Part shown: piece by piece, positions 45,108 to 52,398 of the stretch | How positions within the stretch are numbered: the first letter of the stretch is position 1 | Layout of the letters: each line of letters starts with the position of its first letter | Source of the DNA: Flavonifractor sp. An92 | GTDB lineage: Bacteria > Bacillota > Clostridia > Oscillospirales > Oscillospiraceae | Assembly: GCF_002159175.1 (NCBI RefSeq) | Contig: NZ_NFGZ01000009.1 | Span: 1-64,000, forward strand | Length of the DNA stretch: 64,000 bases | Reading direction: 5' to 3' | Translations under genes and position numbers: made by a program | The notes under the pieces: generated by a model | The model's input: the letters and a program-made list of their open reading frames with translations, nothing else | The model's database searches: none | What the model was told of the DNA's origin: nothing

Positions 45108-45245
45108 TTTCTCTTTCTGCATTTTGCTTACTGAAATGCACCACTAATCGATGCGCCTACTACATTTCTCATACAAGAAAATGTGATTTCCCCTCTGGAT
45201 TGCTGGGGCACGGAAGTTACATCATCCTTGCCTGAACAAATTATC

Positions 45246-45348
45246 TTGACAAATTCATCCCAGTCATATATAACCACACCAATCAGTTAGCAATAACTAA
45301 CCTGGTGAAGCAAATTATTTTTTTCGCAACAGTTAGCCTTTGCTAACT
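45246..45348 (+). promoter_or_regulatory. Promoter with two DtxR-type operators before DUF3793
   Basis: TTGACA (45246), 17 bp, TATAAC (45269), then AGTTAG CAATAA CTAACC at 45285-45302 and AGTTAG CCTTTG CTAACT at 45331-45348. The first operator covers the expected transcription start. Confidence 0.75.
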
Positions 45349-45406
45349 ATCGTACAAAACATACCACTTAGAAGAATCATTCTCGACCGAGAAATGGGGT
45401 GCTTCC

Positions 45407-45958
45407 ATGTCAGAGGATTTATTGGTTCGCCATTGTTCCCCTACACTGGCAGGAATCAAAACAGGGAATCTGTTCTCATGCCCCTGTACCTCCCGAACAG
45501 ACCTGACAAAAGAATTGTGCCGATTGAATAAAAAGCTGGTTCCGAAAGGAATCCGAGTTTTGCCGCTCAGAGTCCGCAGAGGACGTGCCCTGATTTATGT
45601 TTATCGGCCCCATGCGCTGGAGTGCGACTTGGCCGATCAACGTGCCAGAGCTCTTCTGCTGAAGTACGGATACGCGCCGGAAAATCCGAACTGCTGCGTG
45701 GTTCATTTAATCCGTCGCCTTTGCGCAGAAGAGGAATTTCCTCATGAGATCGGCCTGTTTTTAAGCTATCCGCCGGAAGACGTGTTAGGTTTTATCCAAA
45801 ATGGAGCCTGCAAGCACAAGTGTGTGGGATGCTGGAAGGTCTACGGCGACGAACAAACAGCAAAGAATACGTTTGAAAAGTACGATATGTGCAGCAAAGC
45901 CTACTCCCGGCAGTGGCTGCGAGGGAAGTCCATTGAGCAGCTCACAGTAGCTGGTTGA
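45407..45958 (+). CDS. DUF3793 family protein
   Basis: 183 residues. E-I-G-L-F-L-S-Y-P-P-E-D-V-L-G-F and G-C-W-K-V-Y-G-D near the C-terminus are hallmarks of DUF3793. The gene is usually next to flavodoxin and iron genes in Clostridia, as here. Weak ribosome site. Function unproven; a role in iron-poor electron transfer is an inference from neighbours. Confidence 0.8.
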   Translation: MSEDLLVRHCSPTLAGIKTGNLFSCPCTSRTDLTKELCRLNKKLVPKGIRVLPLRVRRGRALIYVYRPHALECDLADQRARALLLKYGYAPENPNCCVVHLIRRLCAEEEFPHEIGLFLSYPPEDVLGFIQNGACKHKCVGCWKVYGDEQTAKNTFEKYDMCSKAYSRQWLRGKSIEQLTVAG

Positions 45959-46001
45959 TGTTTCTGCCATAATAAATTACGAAGAAAGGTTGTTGTGTCT
46001 T

Positions 46002-46424
46002 ATGAGTAAAGTTGCAGTTGTTTTTTGGAGCGGTACGGGTAATACCGAAGCCATGGCAATGGCCGTGGCAGAGGGTGCCAAGGAGAAGGGCGCCGAGGTT
46101 TCGGTTCTGACCGCCTCTGAATTTTCGGCGGATCAGATGGGCAGCTTTGATGCCATAGCATTCGGTTGTCCCTCTATGGGCGCTGAGCAGTTGGAGGAGA
46201 TGGAATTTGAGCCCATGTTTTCCGCTTGCGAAAACCGCCTGAGCGGAAAAAACATCGCTCTGTTCGGCTCCTACGGATGGGGCGATGGCGAGTGGATGCG
46301 CAGTTGGGAGGCCCGCTGCAATGATGACGGCGCTAATCTGGCCTGTGACAGTGTGATCTGCAATGAAACTCCGGATGACGATGGTCTGGCTGCATGCCGT
46401 AATTTGGGTGCTTCTCTGGTCTGA
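46002..46424 (+). CDS. Flavodoxin
   Basis: 140 residues; FMN loop W-S-G-T-G-N-T-E-A, 50s loop G-C-P-S-M-G-A-E, 90s loop G-S-Y-G-W-G-D-G-E-W, all canonical. Low-potential electron carrier that replaces ferredoxin when iron is scarce, which fits the tandem operators upstream of the DUF3793-flavodoxin pair. Start at 46002 rather than 45990 because GAAAGG is better spaced. Confidence 0.92.
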   Translation: MSKVAVVFWSGTGNTEAMAMAVAEGAKEKGAEVSVLTASEFSADQMGSFDAIAFGCPSMGAEQLEEMEFEPMFSACENRLSGKNIALFGSYGWGDGEWMRSWEARCNDDGANLACDSVICNETPDDDGLAACRNLGASLV

Positions 46425-46473
46425 AACTGGCAGCCAAGCGGTTCTAACCTAATACTCTATAACTCAAGTTACA

Positions 46474-46511
46474 AAAACAATCGGACAGCATAGCAGCTGT
46501 CCGATTGTTTT
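46474..46511 (+). terminator. Terminator after flavodoxin
   Basis: AAAACAATCGGACAGC / GCTGTCCGATTGTTTT, bidirectional; also serves the minus-strand methyltransferase. Confidence 0.8.
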
Positions 46512-46521
46512 GTGCTTTCAT

Positions 46522-47211
46522 CTAACGAATAGTACCAGTAAGCTTTATTAAATTCATAAATCGGCCGTTATCCGCTTCGATCATCAATCTATCCTCGGAG
46601 GCGTATGGGTTATCGCAAGCAAGCCAATCATCCCACGCTCTGGAAAAACAATCCATTTCACAAATGTTAAAATCTTCAAGGTGTGCTTCAAATTTAGGCT
46701 TCCACCAGTCGATGGAGTGCCACATCTGCAGCGCTTCTTCATCCCACAGCGGCTTCATCTCTTCCGGGATATTCTCATGGATTTCGTTTTTAATACCGGG
46801 AAAAGCAAGTGAGACCACAGCCCCCTTTTTCAAGATAGGTCTCAGAATCTTTTCAAAATAGGTATTATTGTTGCCGAAATAATGGTAAGAATCTATGCTG
46901 ACTACGGCATCAAAAAAACTTTGCGCAAACGGAAGCTGTCTGGCATCGAATTGCAGAGGAACTGTCTGTTGTGCTACGCCCATTTGCTGGAATCGGGCAA
47001 AGTTTTCAGTAGCGGAGATCCATAAATCTACAGCAAAGACCTCAGCCTCATATTTTTTTGCAAGAAATATGGACGAAATACCTCGACCACATCCTAAATC
47101 CAAAATCCGCATTCCTTTTTTTCTGGGCAAATTAGATGTGAGTTCCTCAGCAAGTATCCATGCATTTGGCCCCATCATGTTTTCTTGTAAAAAACAATGA
47201 TCAATACCCAT
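46522..47211 (-). CDS. Class I SAM methyltransferase next to a DtxR-type regulator
   Basis: 229 residues. I-L-D-L-G-C-G-R-G-I-S-S motif I, V-F-A-V-D-L-W, F-D-A-V-V-S-I-D-S-Y-H-Y. Follows the regulator gene by 3 nt, so co-transcribed. Resembles the methyltransferases often coupled with MntR-like regulators in Clostridia. Substrate unknown. Confidence 0.8.
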   Translation of the reverse strand: MGIDHCFLQENMMGPNAWILAEELTSNLPRKKGMRILDLGCGRGISSIFLAKKYEAEVFAVDLWISATENFARFQQMGVAQQTVPLQFDARQLPFAQSFFDAVVSIDSYHYFGNNNTYFEKILRPILKKGAVVSLAFPGIKNEIHENIPEEMKPLWDEEALQMWHSIDWWKPKFEAHLEDFNICEMDCFSRAWDDWLACDNPYASEDRLMIEADNGRFMNLIKLTGTIR

Positions 47212-47214
47212 TGG

Positions 47215-47601
47215 TCATTCCTCCATCGTCTGCTCCAAAGTCCATTTCAAATGTTGCTGAATGGCTGAAAAAGACACTTCACTGATGACATGCTCAATTC
47301 GGCATGCATCCTCCGTTGCCGTTTTCTCATCCACACCCAATCGCATCAACATTTCTGATAGGACAATATGACGAGTATACATAGTCTGTGCAACTTCCAT
47401 ACCACTTTCCGTTAATGTGATTGCGCCGTCTGTATCCACCAGAACATATCCGTCTTTCTTCAAAATAGACATTGCCCTGCTGACACTGGGCTTGGAATAT
47501 CCTAAATGTTCTCCGACATCAATAGCTCGCACATAACTTTTATTTTGAGAGAGGATATAAATCGTTTCCAGATACATCTGGCCAGACTCATAAATCGACA
47601 T
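47215..47601 (-). CDS. DtxR/MntR-family regulator with DtxR-type ligands
   Basis: 128 residues from the ATG with CGGAGG upstream. Winged helix to about residue 65, helical dimer domain after. Metal ligand positions read M9, E12, H78, C100, E103 and H104. Bacillus MntR has Asp and Glu where this protein has M9 and C100, while DtxR has Met and Cys, so iron sensing is favoured. No SH3 domain. Divergent from feoA-feoB, with two operators between. Best candidate for the regulator of the GGTTAG sites. Confidence 0.85.
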   Translation of the reverse strand: MSIYESGQMYLETIYILSQNKSYVRAIDVGEHLGYSKPSVSRAMSILKKDGYVLVDTDGAITLTESGMEVAQTMYTRHIVLSEMLMRLGVDEKTATEDACRIEHVISEVSFSAIQQHLKWTLEQTMEE

Positions 47602-47681
47602 AGCTACCTCCGACGATACTGTTTTTTTTATTATATCACAGAAAACCAGCAAGTTCCAATTTGATTATCTTTTTTCTGATT

Positions 47682-47697
47682 TATACTAGTGAGTATA
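47682..47697. promoter_or_regulatory. Dyad upstream of the DtxR-type gene
   Basis: TATACT AGTG AGTATA, perfect 6-bp arms, 80 bp upstream of the regulator start; differs from the GGTTAG sites. Confidence 0.4.
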
Positions 47698-47712
47698 CTT
47701 TCAAATTTGGTC

Positions 47713-47805
47713 TTGACAAAGGCGTTTTGATGATATTTTATTTGCGATGCAGTGGTTAGGGTTGTCTAACCTTTTTTAATGAGTTTTGGTTGTTATACGC
47801 TAACC
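47713..47805 (+). promoter_or_regulatory. feoA promoter with two DtxR-type operators
   Basis: TTGACA (47713), 17 bp, TTTTAT (47736). Operators: GGTTAG GGTTGT CTAACC (47754-47771) and a second with degenerate left half, GGTTGT TATACG CTAACC (47788-47805). Confidence 0.75.
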
Positions 47806-47836
47806 AAGGCTACCATTTTATTGACAGGTGAAGAAT

Positions 47837-48049
47837 ATGACTTTGAAAGAAGCCCTAGAAGGAACGGAGTACAAAATCCAGCGAATCGATACAGACGATG
47901 AAGAGTTGAATGCGTTTTTATTTTCGCTTGGATGCTACGAAGGAGAGCCGATCACGGTAATCTCCCATTTAAAGGGCGGCTGCGTCGTTTCTATCAAAGA
48001 TGGCCGCTATAATATTGACAATCAACTGGCGGAGGCAATTCTGATTTGA
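47837..48049 (+). CDS. feoA: FeoA, second and intact system
   Basis: 70 residues from the ATG with AGGTG 6 nt upstream; a GTG at 47828 in the same frame is a weaker start. SH3-like FeoA fold (F-L-F-S-L-G-C-Y-E-G-E-P-I-T-V-I). Supports FeoB. Confidence 0.85.
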   Translation: MTLKEALEGTEYKIQRIDTDDEELNAFLFSLGCYEGEPITVISHLKGGCVVSIKDGRYNIDNQLAEAILI

Positions 48050-48100
48050 GCTGCCTCCACCCCCTGTTTCTAAAATATATGTGTGTTTACTGCACATATC

Positions 48101-48118
48101 GGTTAGCCAACAGCAACC
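48101..48118. promoter_or_regulatory. Degenerate DtxR-type operator between feoA and feoB
   Basis: GGTTAG CCAACA GCAACC, one mismatch in the right half. May give feoB its own control. Confidence 0.5.
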
Positions 48119-48165
48119 GCCATGTGTTGTAATAGAGAGAATAGCAAAAAGAGGAGGAACTACCC

Positions 48166-50169
48166 ATGCGTATTGCCTTGACAGGCAACCCGAACTCCGG
48201 CAAAACCACCATGTATAACGCCCTTACCGGGCGGAACGAGAAAGTGGGCAACTGGGCCGGTGTGACGGTGGAGAAAAAGGAACACCCCATCAAGAAAGCC
48301 TATTACAGTGGGACTGAAGATCTGATCGCAGTGGATCTGCCCGGTGCCTACTCCATGTCCCCTTTTACCTCGGAGGAGAGCATCACCAGTGCCTATGTGC
48401 GGCATGAGCACCCGGATGCCATCATCAACATCGTGGATGCCACCAATCTCAGCCGCAGTCTGTTTTTCACCACCCAGCTGCTGGAGCTGGGCATTCCGGT
48501 GGTGGTCGCTCTGAACAAGAGTGACATCAACGCCAAGAAGCAGACCACCATTGACACTGCATCCCTCTCCGCCAAGCTGGGCTGCCCGGTTCTGGAAACC
48601 GTATCTACTTCCGCTGAAGGCCTGAAAGCAGTGGTAGACGCTGCTGTCGAGCTGAACGGCAAGGCACAGAAGGCTCCTTACTCCCAGGGTGACATCGACG
48701 TGACCGACAAGAAGGTCGTGGAGGATGCGGACCGCAAGCGCTTCACCTTTGTCAACTCTCTGGTATCCCAGGTGGAAAAGCGGAAAGTCCTCACGAAAGA
48801 GAAGGGTACCAGCGATGCCATTGACGCTGTGCTGACCAACAAATTCCTGGGTATTCCTATTTTTGCCGTGGTCATGTTCCTGGTATTCCAGATTTCCCAA
48901 ACCTGGGTAGGCCCGCTGATTGCGGACACACTGGTGGGCTGGATCGAGACCTTCCAGGGCTCTGTGGCCGACTCCCTGGCCGATGCCAACCCCCTGCTGA
49001 CCGCTCTGCTGGCCGACGGTATCATCGGCGGCGTGGGCGCTGTGGTTGGCTTCCTGCCCCTGGTGATGATCATGTACTTCCTGATTGCCCTGCTGGAGGA
49101 CTGCGGCTACATGTCCCGTGTTTCCGTGGTGCTGGATCCCATCTTCAAAAAAGTAGGCCTCTCCGGCAAGTCCGTGATTCCCTTTGTCATCGGTACGGGC
49201 TGCGCTATCCCCGGCGTCATGGCCAGCCGCACCATCCGCAATGAGCGTGAGCGCCGTGCCACCGCTATGCTGACCCCCTTCATGCCTTGCGGCGCCAAGA
49301 TCCCTGTCATCGCCCTCTTTGCCGGTGCTTTCTTTGATGATGCAGGCTGGGTGAGCTTCACCATGTACTTTACCGGTATCGTTCTGATCTTCCTGGGCGC
49401 TCTGCTGGTCAACAAGATTGCTGGTTACAAGAACCGCAAGTCCTTCTTCATCATTGAGCTGCCCGAGTACAAGATCCCCTCTTTGCTCTTTGCCCTGAAG
49501 GCCATGTGTGCCCGGGGCTGGGCCTACATCGTAAAGGCTGCCACCATCATTCTGCTGTGCAACACTGCCGTGCAGATCATGCAGACCTTCAACTGGAGCT
49601 TCCAGGTGGCTGAAACCGCCGACAGCTCCATCCTGGCTTCCATTGCCGGCCCCTTCGCCTACCTGCTGGTGCCCATCGTGGGCGTCCTCAGCTGGCAGCT
49701 GGCCGCCGCTGCTGTCACCGGCTTCATCGCCAAGGAAAATGTGGTTGGCACCCTGGCCGTGTGCTTCGTGGGTCTGGAGAACTTCATTGACACCGACGCG
49801 CTGGAAATGCTGGAAGGCGCGGGCGCTGAGGTGGCGGGCGTGATCGCCATCACCAAGGTGGCCGCCCTGGCCTACCTGATGTTCAACCTCTACACCCCTC
49901 CCTGCTTTGCGGCCATCGGCGCCATGAACTCTGAGATGAAGAGCGCTAAGTGGCTGTGGGCCGGTATTGGTCTCCAGCTGGGTACCGGCTATGCGGTCGG
50001 TTATCTGGTCTATCAGATCGGCACTCTGGTCACCACCGGCGCGGTGGGCGCTGGCTTCCTCCCCGGCCTGATTGCAGTGGTTGCCTTTGCTGCGGTCCTG
50101 GTCTACCTGTGCATGAAAACAGAAAAGGACCTGAAGCGTGAGTATGCGCTGAGTGGGGCGAAATCCTGA
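48166..50169 (+). CDS. feoB: FeoB ferrous iron transporter
   Basis: 667 residues, complete. G domain with G-N-P-N-S-G-K-T-T (residues 7-15), D-L-P-G-A-Y (G3) and N-K-S-D (G4). Helical spacer, then the membrane part with Gate motifs E-D-C-G-Y-M-S-R-V and G-T-G-C-A-I-P-G-V. GAGGAGG upstream. Imports Fe(II) under anoxic conditions. High GC and normal codon use, unlike the decayed copy at 8846. Confidence 0.95.
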   Translation: MRIALTGNPNSGKTTMYNALTGRNEKVGNWAGVTVEKKEHPIKKAYYSGTEDLIAVDLPGAYSMSPFTSEESITSAYVRHEHPDAIINIVDATNLSRSLFFTTQLLELGIPVVVALNKSDINAKKQTTIDTASLSAKLGCPVLETVSTSAEGLKAVVDAAVELNGKAQKAPYSQGDIDVTDKKVVEDADRKRFTFVNSLVSQVEKRKVLTKEKGTSDAIDAVLTNKFLGIPIFAVVMFLVFQISQTWVGPLIADTLVGWIETFQGSVADSLADANPLLTALLADGIIGGVGAVVGFLPLVMIMYFLIALLEDCGYMSRVSVVLDPIFKKVGLSGKSVIPFVIGTGCAIPGVMASRTIRNERERRATAMLTPFMPCGAKIPVIALFAGAFFDDAGWVSFTMYFTGIVLIFLGALLVNKIAGYKNRKSFFIIELPEYKIPSLLFALKAMCARGWAYIVKAATIILLCNTAVQIMQTFNWSFQVAETADSSILASIAGPFAYLLVPIVGVLSWQLAAAAVTGFIAKENVVGTLAVCFVGLENFIDTDALEMLEGAGAEVAGVIAITKVAALAYLMFNLYTPPCFAAIGAMNSEMKSAKWLWAGIGLQLGTGYAVGYLVYQIGTLVTTGAVGAGFLPGLIAVVAFAAVLVYLCMKTEKDLKREYALSGAKS

Positions 50170-50342
50170 TGATCGACTACATTGTGATCGCAATCCTTGT
50201 GGTTATTGTTGCCGCCGCTGCGTTCTATGTTTATAAAGCGAAAAAAAGTGGAAAAAAGTGTATCGGTTGTCCTGACGGCTGCTCCTGCAGTTCGAAACAT
50301 GACGATACACATTGCAGCTGCGGAAACCATCATCATAAATAA
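50169..50342 (+). CDS. FeoB-associated Cys-rich membrane protein
   Basis: 57 residues; TGATG overlap with feoB. One N-terminal helix (3-22), then K-K-C-I-G-C-P-D-G-C-S-C and a C-terminal C-S-C-G-N-H-H-H. Known family that accompanies FeoB; Cys and His suggest iron binding. Confidence 0.88.
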   Translation: MIDYIVIAILVVIVAAAAFYVYKAKKSGKKCIGCPDGCSCSSKHDDTHCSCGNHHHK

Positions 50343-50351
50343 CACATGAGC

Positions 50352-50395
50352 AAAGGATTGCGGCTTTTCCAGCGGAAGGGCCGCAATCCTTTTTT
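50352..50395 (+). terminator. Terminator of the feo operon
   Basis: AAAGGATTGCGG / CCGCAATCCTTT, T6. Confidence 0.8.
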
Positions 50396-50508
50396 GGTAT
50401 CGTCTTGTTCACTAAAAGCCTTCCACTGTCTACAAGAGAAAAGAATGCAGTGTTCATAACTGTAACACCAGTCTCCCGAAACGCAGACCAAAAGGATGGT
50501 AATCGTCC

Positions 50509-50865
50509 ATGACATTAAAACGAACAGCGGAAGATTACGTAAAAACAGTCTTCATTTTATCCCGAAAAGGAGATGTGCGTTGCCATCAACTGGCTACATG
50601 TCTATCCGTTTCCCGCCCCACCGTTTCTGTTACCGTCAAAGCGCTCTGTGAAGCTGACCTTCTCTATATGGATGACAAAAGAGCGCTTCATTTAACTGAC
50701 AAAGGGCTTGAGCTTGCTCAAATAGTGGAGGAACGGCATCAGGTCTTGTGCGACCTTTTGATAGGGCTTGGTGTAAGTGCCGATATTGCCTCCAATGACG
50801 CATGCAGGATGGAACACGCGATCAGTGATGAAAGCTTCCGCGCCCTGAAATCGCTGACTCAATGA
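50509..50865 (+). CDS. DtxR/MntR-family regulator, short
   Basis: 118 residues with a HTH (L-A-T-C-L-S-V-S-R-P-T-V-S-V-T-V-K-A-L) and dimer domain with H77 and A-C99-R-M-E102-H103. At the N-terminal ligand pair it has D9 and K12 in place of M/E, so one metal ligand is lost and its metal or role may differ from the 47215 protein. No ribosome site stronger than a weak AAGGATGG upstream. Could modulate the feo regulon. Confidence 0.8.
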   Translation: MTLKRTAEDYVKTVFILSRKGDVRCHQLATCLSVSRPTVSVTVKALCEADLLYMDDKRALHLTDKGLELAQIVEERHQVLCDLLIGLGVSADIASNDACRMEHAISDESFRALKSLTQ

Positions 50866-50986
50866 GTCATGCACTCTTTTTCATCATAGAATCTGGTCAA
50901 ACGAGTTGTGTTAGATCCGAGGAATACCGGATACGATCGATCTTATTTTTGACTGCAGGCCTTCTCTCTGAAAATAGGTGTTGGAT

Positions 50987-51967
50987 ATGTTGATCGAGTA
51001 TTTGCAAACCAAATATCCGGAATATGTGCAATGGCTCCATGATATCCCTGGTGCGCATGTTTGCCAATTCACATTGTCAGGATCGACGCCGGAAGACCTT
51101 TCCATGCTTCCGGCACACCCCCCCGGCCAGATATACGAAATCTTTTTTTGCTTGGGCGGGCAGGTCGTTGCCAAGCGACCAAACGAAAAATCTCATACAA
51201 TCGAAAAATATGATGTACTTGTCCTTTCCAGTGTTTGCGCGCCCGATTCAGTAAAAATCAGCGGGAACCTGCAAGGAATTCTTATTACGATCGAACCAAA
51301 CCTATCCCATGACGGACTTTTTTCCGTCTTCACCTCTTTGGGACTCCCTATAGACCTGTGTCAACTTCCCTCCAAATTAGCCGTACACTATGGCTACACC
51401 ACGCTTTGCAATCGTTGCTGGGGCCAGGCCATATTTGATTTTTTGACGCATCTGCCGAAAGAGGCATGCGGAAGATATTGCCTCTTGAAAGCTATGGAAC
51501 TGCTCTATATCCTCACGGTAAAAGACCATAGTTCCGCATACTCAACAGCAAACCAAGTGCCTAAAAATCTTTTGGATGCACGGGCATATATGGAGTCGCA
51601 TTTGTCCGAGAAAATTACAATCGCAGATTTGAGCCGGCTTCTTGCCGTCTCACCCACCTATCTAAAAGCAGAGTTCCGACGTATATATGGAACGTCTATT
51701 CACGGCTATCTCACGGATCTGCGTATGCGCAGGGCCGCTGAATTGATTCATTGCACAGATCTGCCGATCTATCAGATCGCTCAGCAAGTAGGCTATGCAG
51801 GAATGAACCAGTTCAGCTCTGTCTTCAAGCGCTATTATGGAGTAACACCAGGGCAGTTCAAAAAATGTCGAAAGCCGGGATGCATTGTCTTTTTCAGTGA
51901 TGACAAAGTGAATTTAGTTGGCTATAATGATTGGACGCTCAACGCTATCCTGAGATATAAGGGGTGA
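50987..51967 (+). CDS. AraC-family regulator
   Basis: 326 residues. N-terminal half without clear motif, then two HTHs: I-A-D-L-S-R-L-L-A-V-S-P-T-Y-L-K-A-E-F and I-Y-Q-I-A-Q-Q-V-G-Y-A-G-M-N-Q-F-S-S-V-F-K. Ends with a 30-residue extension. Start at 50987 (AGGTG upstream). It precedes the DUF6110/P-ATPase genes on the same strand and probably regulates them. Confidence 0.85.
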   Translation: MLIEYLQTKYPEYVQWLHDIPGAHVCQFTLSGSTPEDLSMLPAHPPGQIYEIFFCLGGQVVAKRPNEKSHTIEKYDVLVLSSVCAPDSVKISGNLQGILITIEPNLSHDGLFSVFTSLGLPIDLCQLPSKLAVHYGYTTLCNRCWGQAIFDFLTHLPKEACGRYCLLKAMELLYILTVKDHSSAYSTANQVPKNLLDARAYMESHLSEKITIADLSRLLAVSPTYLKAEFRRIYGTSIHGYLTDLRMRRAAELIHCTDLPIYQIAQQVGYAGMNQFSSVFKRYYGVTPGQFKKCRKPGCIVFFSDDKVNLVGYNDWTLNAILRYKG

Positions 51968-51972
51968 TTGCG

Positions 51973-52053
51973 ATGAAACAGCATCGTTTTTGGGCCTGGG
52001 GCGCGGTAATCTGCATGATCATGGTCATGGTTACCGGCTACAAACGAAAATAA
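51973..52053 (+). CDS. 26-residue membrane peptide
   Basis: M-K-Q-H-R-F-W-A-W-G-A-V-I-C-M-I-M-V-M-V-T-G-Y-K-R-K with a good ribosome site (AAGGGGTG). One helix ending T-G-Y-K-x-K, a recurrent small-protein pattern beside DUF6110 and P-type ATPases in Clostridia (possibly the DUF6219 group). Confidence 0.6.
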   Translation: MKQHRFWAWGAVICMIMVMVTGYKRK

Positions 52054-52071
52054 CAGAAAGGAAGTATCAGA

Positions 52072-52344
52072 ATGAGTGTCTATACGAAATTGGCCTGCTT
52101 TGTAGGCGGCGCACTGTTTGGATCTTTCGGAATCAAGCTGCTGTCCAGCAAGGATGCTAAGAATGCATATGTCCATGCGACTGCTGCTGGTCTGCGTATG
52201 AAGGATTCCGTCATGGGAACCGTTGCTACTGTGCAGGAGAATGCCGCCGACATTCTCGCTTCTGCCAAGGACCTGAATGAGGCGCGGGCTGCCAAAGAGG
52301 CAGAGGATGCCGCTGCTGCCAATCTGGACAGCGTGGAAGCCTGA
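52072..52344 (+). CDS. DUF6110 family protein
   Basis: 90 residues: G-G-A-L-F-G-S-F-G-I-K-L-L-S-S-K-D-A-K near the start, then an amphipathic helix rich in Ala/Glu. Recurrent partner of metal P-type ATPases in gut Clostridia. Function unproven. Confidence 0.75.
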   Translation: MSVYTKLACFVGGALFGSFGIKLLSSKDAKNAYVHATAAGLRMKDSVMGTVATVQENAADILASAKDLNEARAAKEAEDAAAANLDSVEA

Positions 52345-52398
52345 TGACAGCAGAGGGAGCCGCCCGTGCGGCTCCCTCTTTTCGTGAAGGAGGAACCT

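Noticed and set aside
48160-50193. 677-codon open frame antisense to feoB
   Set aside because: Mirror of the high-GC feoB gene; composition rich in His, Gly and Gln, no recognisable domain and no ribosome site; an artefact of codon bias.
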